From Streptomyces cyaneochromogenes (GTDB taxonomy: Bacteria; Actinomycetota; Actinomycetes; Streptomycetales; Streptomycetaceae): 64,000 nucleotides of DNA. This document shows positions 24,949-34,366 of this stretch, piece after piece. The notes under the pieces are model-generated. The model was not told the DNA's origin and did no database searches. It saw only the letters and a program-made list of their open reading frames with translations. The position numbers and the translations under genes are program-made. The stretch spans positions 9,672,001 through 9,736,000 of the forward strand of contig NZ_CP034539.1 of assembly GCF_003963535.1 (NCBI RefSeq). The letters are read 5' to 3'. Numbering within the stretch: position 1 is the stretch's first letter; each line of letters begins with the position of its first letter.

Positions 24949-25054
24949 CCACGTGCGCGGCTGTGTCACCGACGCCGCCCGCACCGATCCTGCGCAGGCC
25001 GAGGAGAAGTTCGCCGAATTCAGCGACACCTTGCGCCGCGCACTGCGTCTGTGA
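24722..25054 (+). CDS. csoR: CsoR-family copper-sensing repressor
   Basis: All-helical DNA-binding repressor of 110 residues, released from DNA by Cu(I). The copper triad Cys-His-Cys is visible: C in RYCIDVLTQI, H in LLDDHVRG and the following C in GCVTDA. KIEGQIRGISRMV forms the DNA-contacting helix. The N-terminal about 25 residues are His/Gln-rich and disordered. It is the last gene of the copper operon, 4-bp overlap with the YHS frame. Likely targets are the sites at 21866 and perhaps 48943. Confidence 0.92.
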   Translation: MTSAPATPRHARGQHAQAPGYADHKADHVARLNKIEGQIRGISRMVTDDRYCIDVLTQISAAGRALQEVALGLLDDHVRGCVTDAARTDPAQAEEKFAEFSDTLRRALRL

Positions 25055-26045
25055 GCCACACTCGCCGCCGCGGCTCTCCCTTCCCAGGGGCGCCGGCACC
25101 ACAGCGAGTGGGGGCTGCTACTGCGGTCCTCGACCGGTAAGGCGCGCAGATCTTGCGGGCGCTGTGCGCATTGTCCATGTAGAACTGACCACAGACCCTT
25201 GATCACGTATCTGGCGAGCGGGCCGCTGCGTCTCCTAGTCGCTGAGCAGTTGCCAGTTGTTCCAGCGCCTGCTCCGGGATGTCCGGTGGCGCGGACTCGG
25301 TCAAGAAGCGGGCGGCGGCCACGAGCGCCGCGAACTCGTAGGCGTGAGCGGTGCGGTCACCCCCCGGCGCCGAGTGAGGACGCCAGGATCCTCAACGTGC
25401 GCCTGGTCTTGGTGGCCGGCGCTTTGCTCCACCTCTGCTCCTCGATCACGCTGTCCGGATCAGCGAGGTGTCTGTCGGCGGAGTCTGTCAGCGCCGGGGG
25501 GCTCTGCCGACCGAGCCTTGTGACTCCCCGCCAGGCACGTCGCATCTCGAACGGCGTCTGCCGGCCGGGAAACGGCCAGGTGCTCGGAGACGTGGCGTGC
25601 TGCAGCAGGGCGGTCATCGTGCGTACGAGGCCCGTGGACGCGTGCGTGGAGCGGCGGGCCAAACCAGAGCGGCGTCCATGTCTGGGTCTCGGGCCCCGCG
25701 GAGTGGGTCGCCACGTGCGTACGACACCAGCGGCCGCGTCCTTCAATGAGTGGCAGGGCGGCACGGCGACAGCGCTCGAACCGACCCATGGCGGCGACAA
25801 CACCTCCACCTGAGCGGGGCCGTCATGGTCGCCGCGGGCCTCGACCGGCCGACCGACGGCGAGTTCGTGGTCGTGCACGAAGAGGGTGAACGTCCGGTCC
25901 GCGAGGTGGGCGATCTCGAGCTGCCCCGGCGGCTCGGCGAAAGCGCGACGGGGCGTCAGCGTGCGGGTCACGGCCCGGTGAGGCCTACTTCATGGCGCAC
26001 CGCCTTCGACGCGCCCGGCTCGGGTGGCGCGCGGGTGCACGGGTG
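25055..26045. other. Gene-poor region with decayed coding sequence
   Basis: About 990 bp with no intact gene I can support. On the minus strand, 25203 to about 25367 reads AHAYEFAALVAAARFLTES and ends with an in-frame stop, protein-like but with no start and an upstream stop, so probably the 3' end of a lost gene. The rest has only low-quality overlapping frames. No palindromic box of the kind found elsewhere was seen. Confidence 0.5.
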
Positions 26046-27185
26046 TCAGGTCCTGGGGCGTGTGGCCTCGGCGAGCCAGGAGAGGGCGCGGGTGATGTCG
26101 GCGAGGGTGACTATGCCGACCACGCGACCGTCGTCGAGGACCAAGGCTCTGCGGTCCCGGCTCGCCTCCAGGCGCGGCAGCAGATCCGCGACCAGGTCGT
26201 CCGGGCCCGCCGTGGTGACGTCCCGCAGCGGGCGCATCACGTCGCCGATCGTGGTGGTGGAACGCGCTTGGAAGGGGGCGCGGTTGATGAGGCGGACGGT
26301 GACCAGACCGGCCGCCGTGCCGTCAGGGGCCAGGGCCGGGAACGCGGAGTGGCGGTAGCGGCCGAAAGGACCTTCGGTCAGGAAGGACGCGAGAGTCGTG
26401 GTGGTCGGGACAGTGTCCGGGGCGCGGGTCATCACGCGGCTGACGGGGATGTCGTCCAAGACGCCGTGCAGTTCGGCCTGGCGTTGCTCGGCGGTGGCGG
26501 CGGCGATCAGGAACCAGCCGATCAGGGCGGGCCACAGCCCGGACAGGTCACCCGCGAAGACCATCGCCGCGAAGCCGGTCAGGATCATGAACCAGCCCAG
26601 CATGCGGCCCGCGGCCGCGGCTCCGCGGGTGGACCGCAGCCGGTCCCCGGTGCGGTGCCACAGGAACGCGCGCAGCAGCCGTCCGCCGTCCAGCGGGGCA
26701 GCGGGCAGGGCGTTGAAGACGGCCAGCACGATGTTGATGCCGGCCAGCCAGGCGACCGCCTCGACGACGAGCCCCGACGTGTGCAGGGCGTCCAGCCACA
26801 CGGCCAGGATCAGGAGCACCCCGCCCGCGACGGCGCTCGTCAGCGGCCCCACCCCCGCGATACGCAGTTCGGCGCCGGGCGTGCGCGCCTCGCTGTGCAG
26901 GCGGGCCACGCCGCCGAGCATCCACAAGGTGATGCCGTCGACCTCGACACCGTTGCGGCGGGCGACGACGGCGTGCGCGAGCTCGTGGGCCAGCAGCGAG
27001 GCCAGGAACACCACCGCCGTCAGCAGCGCCAGCGCCCAGTAGGCCCAGGCGGAGTGGTCGGGGTGAGCATCGGGGAAGCGGCCTTCCGCGAGTGTGAAGG
27101 TCACCAGAGCGACGATGACGAGCACGCTCCAGTTCAGGCCGACGCGGACGCCGGCGATCCGTCCCAGAGGCAGTGTCTCGTTCAT
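26046..27185 (-). CDS. M50 site-2 protease homologue with CBS pair (Rip3/Rv2625c-like)
   Basis: Integral membrane metalloprotease of 379 residues. About six helices hold the zinc motif HELAH (residues 67-71) and the second-site motif PLDGGRLL. A cytoplasmic CBS pair follows (about 245-375; VSRVMTRAPDTVP, then RRALVLDDGRVVGIVTLADI). It cleaves membrane-embedded substrates, possibly gated by a nucleotide bound to CBS. The mycobacterial counterpart Rv2625c belongs to the DosR regulon. ATG 27185 follows GGGTGG; a GTG at 27194 is an alternative. An upstream small frame ends on its ATG (see 27182-27529). Confidence 0.9.
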   Translation of the reverse strand: MNETLPLGRIAGVRVGLNWSVLVIVALVTFTLAEGRFPDAHPDHSAWAYWALALLTAVVFLASLLAHELAHAVVARRNGVEVDGITLWMLGGVARLHSEARTPGAELRIAGVGPLTSAVAGGVLLILAVWLDALHTSGLVVEAVAWLAGINIVLAVFNALPAAPLDGGRLLRAFLWHRTGDRLRSTRGAAAAGRMLGWFMILTGFAAMVFAGDLSGLWPALIGWFLIAAATAEQRQAELHGVLDDIPVSRVMTRAPDTVPTTTTLASFLTEGPFGRYRHSAFPALAPDGTAAGLVTVRLINRAPFQARSTTTIGDVMRPLRDVTTAGPDDLVADLLPRLEASRDRRALVLDDGRVVGIVTLADITRALSWLAEATRPRT

Positions 27186-27529
27186 TGGGCCCACCCACTA
27201 AAAGCGCCCGGCCCGGCAAGCCGGAATCCCGTCCGGCCGGCGGTGGGGCCGATCGCCTTCCCTCCATGATGGTCCGTCCAACGGCCTCGCCGGGCACGCC
27301 GTACCTGGGCGAACGCGTCGGCCGCATGGCGAACCGGGCATGGCTGACGCCGAGTAGGGCGACGCCGCCAGGGGCTGAGTCTCGTGGTGGCCACGGGATA
27401 CACCACTGCGCCGGTCACGTGTGCGTGCCGCGTGCGCTCCCCGGTCCCGCAGCGGTGGCATATCGCGCCGATGGGTGCCTTGGTGCCTTCACATTCGTGG
27501 TCGTTCACCGCGCACCTCCCGCACTTCAT
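27182..27529 (-). CDS. Possible small Cys-rich protein coupled to the M50 protease
   Basis: A 115-codon frame that starts MKCGRCAVNDHECEG and contains CHRCGTGER, a zinc-ribbon-like CxxC...HxC...CxxC layout in the first 40 residues. The remainder is Arg/Pro-rich and looks poorly conserved. GGGAG lies 8 bases before ATG 27529, boxes lie 44-78 bp upstream, and the stop overlaps the protease ATG as ATGA. These signals favour a real first gene of the operon, but the tail composition is against it. Function unknown. Confidence 0.4.
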   Translation of the reverse strand: MKCGRCAVNDHECEGTKAPIGAICHRCGTGERTRHAHVTGAVVYPVATTRLSPWRRRPTRRQPCPVRHAADAFAQVRRARRGRWTDHHGGKAIGPTAGRTGFRLAGPGAFSGWAQ

Positions 27530-27572
27530 GTGCCGCACTCCCATCGTCGGGCGTGGTGGGGTGCCGGGGGAG

Positions 27573-27607
27573 GGGCCACTCGGGCCATGACAGGGGACGA
27601 CCGGCCG
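27573..27607. promoter_or_regulatory. Tandem boxes upstream of the M50 protease unit
   Basis: GGGCCACTCGGGCC at 27573-27586 and GGGACGACCGGCCG at 27594-27607, starts exactly 21 bp apart. They lie between the convergent end of the aldolase gene and the minus-strand unit starting at 27529. A weaker match, GGGCCGATCGCCTT, is at 27246-27259, closer to the protease start. Otherwise 27530-27733 is empty. Confidence 0.45.
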
Positions 27608-27733
27608 TGGTGCCTGTGGGCGGGCCGGGCGGCTGAACAGCTGATGACCAAGTCCCGGCCGCCTGGACCGGTGGGGGAAGGCGCGGGACAGGTCGGCGTG
27701 CAGTGGCAGTCCGGCGTCTTGGCGACGAAGCGC

Positions 27734-27762
27734 GATGCCTCGGTCAGGCGATGATGCCTCGG

Positions 27763-27771
<9 letters not shown>
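27734..27771. repeat. 19-bp perfect tandem duplication over the aldolase stop
   Basis: GATGCCTCGGTCAGGCGAT occurs twice in direct succession (27734-27752, 27753-27771). The inner copy carries the stop codon of the aldolase gene and the last codons; the outer copy lies just downstream. A recent slippage duplication with no effect on the protein. Confidence 0.9.
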
Positions 27772-28815
<1,044 letters not shown>

Positions 28816-28844
28816 CGTTCCGGCTTCTCCTCCCAGTGCCGCCG

Positions 28845-29195
28845 TCACGGGTTCGCGTCCGCGTGGAACTCGCGGAACGCGGCGAAGGCTCGGGGGCCGT
28901 AGACGGTGCCCGGCCCGCCGTTCATCAGGATCGCAACCCCGATCGCCTCGGCCGCCTCCTGCTCGGTGGCGCCCTGTCGGACCGCGGCGTGGGCATGGGC
29001 GGCGATGCAGCCGTCACACTCCTTGCTCACCGCGATGGCCAGCGCGATGAGTTCCTTGGTCTTGGTATCCAGCGTGCCGGCGGTGAGGGCGCTGTCGTGC
29101 AGCTGCCGGTACCCCTCATACACCTGCGGGATCGCTTTTCGCAGCTCCCGGGCGGGCGCCCGCAGCTCGTTGCGCACCTGTGTGCCGTAGGTCAT
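28845..29195 (-). CDS. Carboxymuconolactone decarboxylase/AhpD-family protein
   Basis: 116-residue helical protein with the AhpD redox signature ECDGCIAAHAHAA (CxxC followed by His), typical of peroxidase-like thiol proteins. It is the first gene of the aldolase transcript, with AAGGAGGAAAGG before ATG 29195. Its promoter region carries tandem boxes shared with the divergent USP gene. An alkylhydroperoxidase-like thiol role is likely, the reducing partner unknown. Confidence 0.88.
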   Translation of the reverse strand: MTYGTQVRNELRAPARELRKAIPQVYEGYRQLHDSALTAGTLDTKTKELIALAIAVSKECDGCIAAHAHAAVRQGATEQEAAEAIGVAILMNGGPGTVYGPRAFAAFREFHADANP

Positions 29196-29262
29196 GGTGC
29201 CTTTCCTCCTTCTGGTCTCCGGCGGACGCGTTCGTGTCTGCCTCGGCGACGCTCAACATCGG

Positions 29263-29285
29263 CATCCCGCATCCCGCATCCCGCA
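29263..29285. repeat. Short tandem repeat CATCCCG
   Basis: Three to four imperfect copies of a CATCCCG heptamer in the divergent promoter region between the AhpD-like gene and the USP gene. Function unknown; could be simple slippage. Confidence 0.55.
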
Positions 29286-29330
29286 TGCTGCGTGTTCTCC
29301 ATTGACGCGCCGCGCGGAGCGGGACAGCGA

Positions 29331-29365
29331 GGGCCGAACGGCTCTTTCGCCGGGACCTTCGGGGC
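29331..29365. promoter_or_regulatory. Tandem boxes, divergent promoter of USP and AhpD-aldolase
   Basis: GGGCCGAACGGCTC at 29331-29344 (one mismatch) and GGGACCTTCGGGGC at 29352-29365, exactly 21 bp apart. They lie 34-68 bp upstream of the USP ATG at 29399 and about 135 bp from the AhpD-like start. Confidence 0.6.
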
Positions 29366-29398
29366 CTGCCGTGGAACAGTGGACGGAGGGAGGACGCG

Positions 29399-30289
29399 AT
29401 GAGTCACCCGGTGCTGGCTGGTATCGACAGCTCCGAACGCAGCCTGGCCGCAGCCGACTGGGCCGCGCGGGAAGCACTGTCGCGCGGCGTTCCGCTGCGT
29501 CTCGTGCATGCCTCTCCACTGCTTCCGGGTGATGCCGTCCCGGTCCAGGCAGCGGACACGCTGCACCGCATGGGAGAGCGCATGCTCCAGCGGGCGATCG
29601 CCGACCTCGGCGCCCGTTACCCGGACCTGCGGGCACGGGGCGAGCAGACCGACAACGCCCCGGCCATGGCTCTCCTCGCCGCGGCACGTGGCGCCGGGCT
29701 CCTTGTGGTCGGAGCACGAGGAGCCGGCGGCTTCGACGGCCTCGCGGTCGGTTCGGTGGCCCTTCGTGTCGTGGCGGAAGCCGCCTGCCCCGTGGTACTC
29801 GTGCCCGAACGCCTGGTCGGGGGCTTCGGAGACGGCACTGGGGTGGCAGACGGTGCGGCCCAGGTGGTGGTGGGTTTCGACGCGCACCGTCCGGTCGGTG
29901 AGGTGGCGGACTTTGCGTTCTCGGCAGCCGAGGAGCGCGGGGCGCGTCTGCGGGTGGTTCAGGCGTGGGCTCTTCCCGCCGAGGCCGTGGCTCCCCAAAA
30001 GCTGTTCGTGACCGAGGAGGACCGCGCCACCTGGGAGGACCAAGAGGTCCTGCAGCTGTCCGACGCCCTGCGCACGCGGCAGGACAAGTATCCGCAGGTG
30101 ACGACCCGCGCCGATGTCGTCCTGCTTCACCCCGCGGAGGCACTCCTGAACGCGTCCCGGGGAGCGGACCTGCTGGTCGTGGGCCGCCGCACCGACCCGC
30201 AAGCGCCCGAGGGCCGACTGGGGCCGGTGACCCACGCCGTGCTGCACCACACCCGCTGCCCGGTGGCGGTCGTGCCGCACGCCGACTGA
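29399..30289 (+). CDS. Universal stress protein, two UspA domains
   Basis: 296 residues, two UspA folds. Domain 1 starts VLAGIDSSERSLAAADWAA and keeps the ATP loop GARGAGGF...VGSVALRVV. Domain 2 (about 155-296) starts VVVGFDAHRPVGEVADFAF and ends CPVAVVPHAD, with a shortened loop GRRTDPQAP. ATG 29399 has GGAGGGAGG upstream. It is divergent from the AhpD-aldolase unit and convergent with pfk, so it is a single-gene transcript under the tandem boxes. Confidence 0.92.
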   Translation: MSHPVLAGIDSSERSLAAADWAAREALSRGVPLRLVHASPLLPGDAVPVQAADTLHRMGERMLQRAIADLGARYPDLRARGEQTDNAPAMALLAAARGAGLLVVGARGAGGFDGLAVGSVALRVVAEAACPVVLVPERLVGGFGDGTGVADGAAQVVVGFDAHRPVGEVADFAFSAAEERGARLRVVQAWALPAEAVAPQKLFVTEEDRATWEDQEVLQLSDALRTRQDKYPQVTTRADVVLLHPAEALLNASRGADLLVVGRRTDPQAPEGRLGPVTHAVLHHTRCPVAVVPHAD

Positions 30290-30305
30290 CTGACAGGGGA
30301 GAGCA

Positions 30306-31331
30306 TCAGCCGAAGAACACCTCGAACTCGTCGTACAGCGACGGATCCACCAGCTTGGTCTTCGTCCTGGTGCCGTCGAGCGGGATACGGATGATCTGAG
30401 TGCCGCGCAGGGCCACCAACTTGCCGTAGTCGCCGTCCTTGACCGCGTCGACGGCGTGCAGGCCGAAGCGTGTGGCCAGCCACCGGTCGAAGGCGCTCGG
30501 CGTGCCGCCGCGCTGCACGTGGCCGAGGACGGTGGTACGGGCATCCGTGCCCGTGCGCTCCTCGATCTCCTGGGCGAGCCATTCGCCGATGCCCGACAGC
30601 CGTACGTGGCCGAACTCGTCCACTGTCCGGTCCTTGAGGACCATCTGCCCCTCAATGGGGACGGCTCCCTCGGCGGCGACGACGATCGGCGCATAGTGGA
30701 TCTTGAACCGGTTCTTTACCCACGCGCAGACCTGATCGATGTCGAACGGCCGCTCCGGGATGAGGATCACGTTGGCGCCGCCCGCTACCCCCGCGTGCAG
30801 GGCGATCCACCCGGAGTGCCTCCCCATCACCTCCACCACCAGGGTGCGCATGTGCGACTCGGCGGTGGTGTGGAGGCGGTCGATGGCCTCCGTCGCGATA
30901 CCTACGGCTGTGTCGAAGCCGAAGGTGTAGTCGGTGCCGGACACGTCGTTGTCGATGGTCTTCGGCACGCCGACCAGATCGACGCCCTGACGGCTCAGCT
31001 CGGTGGCCACACCGAGCGTGTCCTCGCCGCCGATCACGACGAGCGCGTCCACCTGATGTGCGGCAAGTGTGTCCCGGATGCGCTGCACTCCGTCCTCATG
31101 CTTGAACGGGTTGGTGCGGGATGAACCGAGGATGGTCCCGCCGCGTGGAAGGATGCCCCGCACGCTCGAGATGTCCAGCGGCACCACATTGCCCTGAAGC
31201 GCGCCGAGCCAGCCGTCCCGCAGACCGACGAACTCGAAGCCGTACTCCTGGACACCCTTGCGGACGACGCTGCGGATCACGGCGTTGAGGCCGGGGCAGT
31301 CGCCGCCACCGGTCAGCACTCCGACCTTCAT
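30306..31331 (-). CDS. pfkA: 6-Phosphofructokinase, PPi-type active-site residues
   Basis: 341-residue PFK phosphorylating fructose 6-phosphate. Starts MKVGVLTGGGDCPGLNAVIR; catalytic block PKTIDNDV; substrate segments MGRHSGWIALHAG and ERP. The phosphoryl-donor loop reads GGEDTLG (101-107) with Asp at 104 and Lys at 124, the combination associated with pyrophosphate-dependent enzymes; ATP-dependent homologues have Gly at 104. This suggests PPi as donor and a reversible reaction. ATG 31331 follows GGAAGGGAGGAAG. Neighbours include aldolase, GAPDH and USPs. Length is normal. Family is certain; the donor is an inference. Confidence 0.92.
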   Translation of the reverse strand: MKVGVLTGGGDCPGLNAVIRSVVRKGVQEYGFEFVGLRDGWLGALQGNVVPLDISSVRGILPRGGTILGSSRTNPFKHEDGVQRIRDTLAAHQVDALVVIGGEDTLGVATELSRQGVDLVGVPKTIDNDVSGTDYTFGFDTAVGIATEAIDRLHTTAESHMRTLVVEVMGRHSGWIALHAGVAGGANVILIPERPFDIDQVCAWVKNRFKIHYAPIVVAAEGAVPIEGQMVLKDRTVDEFGHVRLSGIGEWLAQEIEERTGTDARTTVLGHVQRGGTPSAFDRWLATRFGLHAVDAVKDGDYGKLVALRGTQIIRIPLDGTRTKTKLVDPSLYDEFEVFFG

Positions 31332-31656
31332 GGCTTCCTCCCTTCCCTGCACGCACGTCATCGGCCTTCGCGTCGGCGGGCAGCAGCGAGCGGCCCAGGC
31401 CGGGAGGAGGCCCGCCCCAGCAGGCCTTGCAGCCTGTGCCGGACGTGCGGAGTCGTTCGGCTCACCTCCGCGGATGTGAACTCGAAGAGCCGTGTGACTC
31501 TCCTTCCAGCATGAGCGACAGCGGCCCCGTCGGCGACCCGCCTTGCCTGCCCCGCCGCCGATGTCCGACGTGACAACCATTGACCGGTACGAGGCCACGA
31601 GGGCGAAGCCGCACCGGTTCCGAAAGCGTTACCGGCCCTCGATCGCCACCGCGGCC
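31332..31656. other. Intergenic region upstream of pfk
   Basis: 325 bp between the start of pfk and the end of the CBS-BON gene, both on the minus strand. I find no gene and no good palindromic box; GTGCCGGACGTGCG at 31437-31450 is the closest, with several mismatches. The pfk promoter is presumably here. Confidence 0.4.
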
Positions 31657-32331
31657 TCACGCTCCGGTGGGCGAAGTCCGGGAGGCATCGATCCGGTACC
31701 CGATGTGGGCGGAGACCGAGACCACGCCGTCGACATTCCTGCACAGCCGTTCGATGATGGGGATCAGGCTGCTCACCTCGACGGATCCTCCGAGGGTCAC
31801 CTGTCCCTCGTGCACCTCGACGGTCACACCCGAGGGTGCGAGACCCAAAGTCCGCCCCAACACGTCCCGGGTGATCTCATCGCGGATGGCGTCGTCCCCG
31901 CGCAGGAAGATCCGCAGCAGGTCACCGCGGCTGACGATGCCCCGGAGCCGGCCCGCCTCGTCCACGACGGGCAGCCGCTTGACGTTCTGGGCTGCCATGC
32001 TGCGGGCCGCCTCGACCACGCTCCACTCCGGACGCGCGCAGACGGCGGGCGCCGACATCAACTCCTCGGCCCTGACACCGGCCGCCTTGGCCCGCTCCCA
32101 TGCCTCCGGATGAGGAAGTGGTGCGTGCCCGGACGGGTCGGCCTGGGCGGAGCACTTGCGCAGCAGGTCGGCCTCGGACACGACGCCCAGGGGGCGGTCC
32201 AGCTCGTCCACCACCGGTACGGCGGTGACGTCGTTCCGCGCCAGCAGCTCGACGATCTCCTTGAAGGGCGTGTCGCGCCGGGCCCGGACGACATCGCGGG
32301 TCATCAGGTCGGCGACGGTACGGTGCTGCAT
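31657..32331 (-). CDS. CBS-pair and BON domain protein
   Basis: 224-residue cytoplasmic protein: MQHRTVADLMTRDVV opens a CBS pair (first motif VTAVPVVDELDRPLGVVSEA, second VKRLPVVDEAGRLRGIVSRG), followed by a BON domain (VTVEVHEGQVTLGGSV). Same architecture as the protein at 5756-6616, so the window carries two paralogues. ATG 32331 follows GGAAGGGAGGAG. Tandem boxes lie about 100-130 bp upstream. CBS proteins of this type (Hrp1/Rv2626c is CBS only) are strongly induced in hypoxic mycobacteria. Confidence 0.88.
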   Translation of the reverse strand: MQHRTVADLMTRDVVRARRDTPFKEIVELLARNDVTAVPVVDELDRPLGVVSEADLLRKCSAQADPSGHAPLPHPEAWERAKAAGVRAEELMSAPAVCARPEWSVVEAARSMAAQNVKRLPVVDEAGRLRGIVSRGDLLRIFLRGDDAIRDEITRDVLGRTLGLAPSGVTVEVHEGQVTLGGSVEVSSLIPIIERLCRNVDGVVSVSAHIGYRIDASRTSPTGA

Positions 32332-32428
32332 GTCGCTCCTCCCTTCCCCGGGTGACAGCCGACAGCCACCACATGTCCAGCGTGGCAGGGGGAAGTCCTC
32401 CGCAGGAGAGCCGTCCAGGACCTGTTCA

Positions 32429-32463
32429 GCACCGGACGGCCCTGAAACTGGGCCATCCGGTCC
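32429..32463. promoter_or_regulatory. Tandem boxes upstream of CBS-BON gene
   Basis: GCACCGGACGGCCC at 32429-32442 and GGGCCATCCGGTCC at 32450-32463, starts exactly 21 bp apart, in the gap between the Rv1733c-like gene and the CBS-BON gene (both minus strand). Each has about two mismatches to the palindrome. Confidence 0.5.
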
Positions 32464-32515
32464 CCGCGGATCGGGTTGTCGAGCGCGCGCGGCGGGGCGC
32501 CTCGCGTGCCCAGGC

Positions 32516-33094
32516 TCACCCCGTCTTGTTCTGCCCCCACCGGGGCCCCACCAGGTCCCACTCCCGGCCCCACTGGTCGATGCGCCGCCGGTCGAGCCTC
32601 CACCGGACGAGGGCCCCGGCGCCGAACGCCGTTCCGGCCAGTCCGAGCGCGGCGGCCGTGCCCAGGATGCCGGCCTCGATGGCAGCCTCCGTGGGACTCG
32701 GCGGCTCGGTGGCGAGGTTGCCCCGGCCGTCCAGCCAGGCCACGACCTCGGCGCCGGCCTTCTGCCCTGTGTCCACCAGGGTCTTGTCGGTATGCGTCGT
32801 GCCGTCGGGCGCCGTCCAGCTGATCCGCGCCAGGGCACGTGTCCCACCTGTCTTGGTGGACGAGGCAGGGACGTCGTCGAGGACCACGGCCGGCACGGAG
32901 TGCCGTTCGGCCCGCTGCTGGGCGAACACCTCGTCGGCGGCGTGGGCCGTCACCAGGCCGACGAGCGTGCCACCGACCAGGACGACCGTCCAGACGGCCA
33001 GTACGATCCAGGCCTCCAGGATGTCGTCGCGACGTCGCAGCGGGTTGCCGCGCCACCGCCACAACCGCTTCTTCGTGTATGTGCCGTCGCTCAT
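32516..33094 (-). CDS. Rv1733c-like two-helix membrane protein
   Basis: 192 residues: basic N-terminus (KKRLWRWRGNPLRRRDD), helix at about 28-50 (AWIVLAVWTVVLVGGTLVG), an extracytoplasmic domain of about 90 residues (ending WLDGRGNLATEPPS), a second helix (about 140-162) and a basic C-terminus. This layout, including the NPLRRR start and the W.D..G......P segment, is that of the Rv1733c family, a DosR-regulated antigen in M. tuberculosis. Function is unknown in all species. ATG 33094 follows AAGGAGG. Divergent from the nitroreductase-like gene, sharing boxes. Confidence 0.82.
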   Translation of the reverse strand: MSDGTYTKKRLWRWRGNPLRRRDDILEAWIVLAVWTVVLVGGTLVGLVTAHAADEVFAQQRAERHSVPAVVLDDVPASSTKTGGTRALARISWTAPDGTTHTDKTLVDTGQKAGAEVVAWLDGRGNLATEPPSPTEAAIEAGILGTAAALGLAGTAFGAGALVRWRLDRRRIDQWGREWDLVGPRWGQNKTG

Positions 33095-33212
33095 CGGTCC
33101 GCACCTCCTTGACGTCCTCGTTGCCCTGACCGTGCCACCCGACGTCCCGCGCCGACATGGGCCGGTCAGGCCGACTCCGGAGCCCGACCGGGACCAACTC
33201 GCGCCCTGGGGC

Positions 33213-33292
33213 GGGACGTTCAGCCCTGGTCAGTCCGAGGTCTCCGCGGAGGATGCATGGCCCGCCAGGTCCCCAGGAGGGACCATCGGCCC
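33213..33292. promoter_or_regulatory. Boxes between Rv1733c-like and Acg-like genes
   Basis: GGGACGTTCAGCCC at 33213-33226 and GGGACCATCGGCCC at 33279-33292. The second ends 68 bp before the Acg-like ATG; the first lies about 120 bp from the Rv1733c-like start. These GGGAC forms are close to the mycobacterial DosR half-site. Confidence 0.55.
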
Positions 33293-33360
33293 CTCACCGC
33301 CTCGCGGCCGGGGTTCGCACGCTCGAAGACAGCACCAGTCCGGCGAGAGGGGAGGACCCC

Positions 33361-34353
33361 ATGCGCAGCACATCCTTCGATGTCGCGGTACTGGAGACAT
33401 GCGTCTCGGCCGCGGTCGCCGCGCCCTCGATCCACAACTCGCAGCCGTGGCGCTTCCGGCTGGATCCGGAGACGGTCACTTTCGATGTGCGAGCCGCTCC
33501 CGGAGGCGGATTGCGGCACACAGACGCGGAAGGCCGGGCCCTGCACCTGTCGGTGGGCGCCTGCGTGCTCAACCTCCGCGTCGCGATGGTCCACTTCGGA
33601 TGGGACCCGGTCACCCACCTGCTGCCCCGCCCCGAGGAACCGGACCTGCTCGCATCCGTCCGGCCGACAGCGCCTGGCCCCGGCGACCCACGCGGAGGCG
33701 ACATCGACCTGTACGAGGCCGTCTGGCGTCGGCACAGCAGCCGCTTCCCGTTCTCCGACCGGCCGATCCCGTCGAGTCTGCGGTTCGAACTCGCCGCTGC
33801 GGCGGCTGCGGAGGGCGCATCGCTCTGCTTCCCCGAGCACGGCGAGACCGCACGCCTGCTGGCGCTCACCGCGGACGGCGAGCAGCGCAACCGGTTGGAC
33901 GCCGACCGCAGCGCCGAGAGCCGCAGGTGGGTGCGCGGGGACCCGTACGCGGCGTCCGACACCGGCCTGCCTGGGGCGGCACTCGGCCCGCAGGACACCC
34001 GGGAGCGGCTCCCCATGCGCGACTTCACCGCCCAACGCCGTCCCGACCGGCTCCCCGCACGCGTCTACGAGACGACCCCCGTCATCGCCGTGCTCAGCAC
34101 CGAGCACGACCGCCGCGCCGACTGGCTGCGCGCCGGGCAGGCCCTCGAACACGTCCTCTTGGTTGCCACGGCTCGTGGCCTGCGCGCGTCCCTCCTGCAC
34201 CAGGCGATGGAGTGGTCCGACCTGCGTGACTCCGTGACCCCGGGGTCCGGCCACGCTCACATGCTCGTACGGCTTGGTTACGGCCCTGAGGGTCTCGCGA
34301 CTCCGCGGCGCACGGCACATACGGTGCTCGACGCCGGGGCGGCGAGCAGGTAA
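33361..34353 (+). CDS. Acg-like nitroreductase-family protein
   Basis: 330 residues with the divided nitroreductase fold of Acg (Rv2032/Rv3131): APSIHNSQPWRFRL near residue 22 contributes to FMN binding, RRHSSRFPFSDRPIP is at the domain junction, and the C-terminal half has QALEHVLLVATARGLRASLL. Acg proteins bind FMN but have a lid that blocks the dimer site, and are thought to sequester flavin during dormancy. ATG 33361 follows GAGAGGGGAGG; the frame is open upstream but unlike the family. Convergent with the STAS gene. Confidence 0.88.
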   Translation: MRSTSFDVAVLETCVSAAVAAPSIHNSQPWRFRLDPETVTFDVRAAPGGGLRHTDAEGRALHLSVGACVLNLRVAMVHFGWDPVTHLLPRPEEPDLLASVRPTAPGPGDPRGGDIDLYEAVWRRHSSRFPFSDRPIPSSLRFELAAAAAAEGASLCFPEHGETARLLALTADGEQRNRLDADRSAESRRWVRGDPYAASDTGLPGAALGPQDTRERLPMRDFTAQRRPDRLPARVYETTPVIAVLSTEHDRRADWLRAGQALEHVLLVATARGLRASLLHQAMEWSDLRDSVTPGSGHAHMLVRLGYGPEGLATPRRTAHTVLDAGAASR

Positions 34354-34366
34354 GCGGTCGGGCCCG

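Noticed and set aside
25357..25971. 204-codon minus-strand frame in the 25-26 kb gap
   Set aside because: Mixed composition with Arg/Pro-rich segments, no ribosome site and no recognisable family; treated as decayed DNA.
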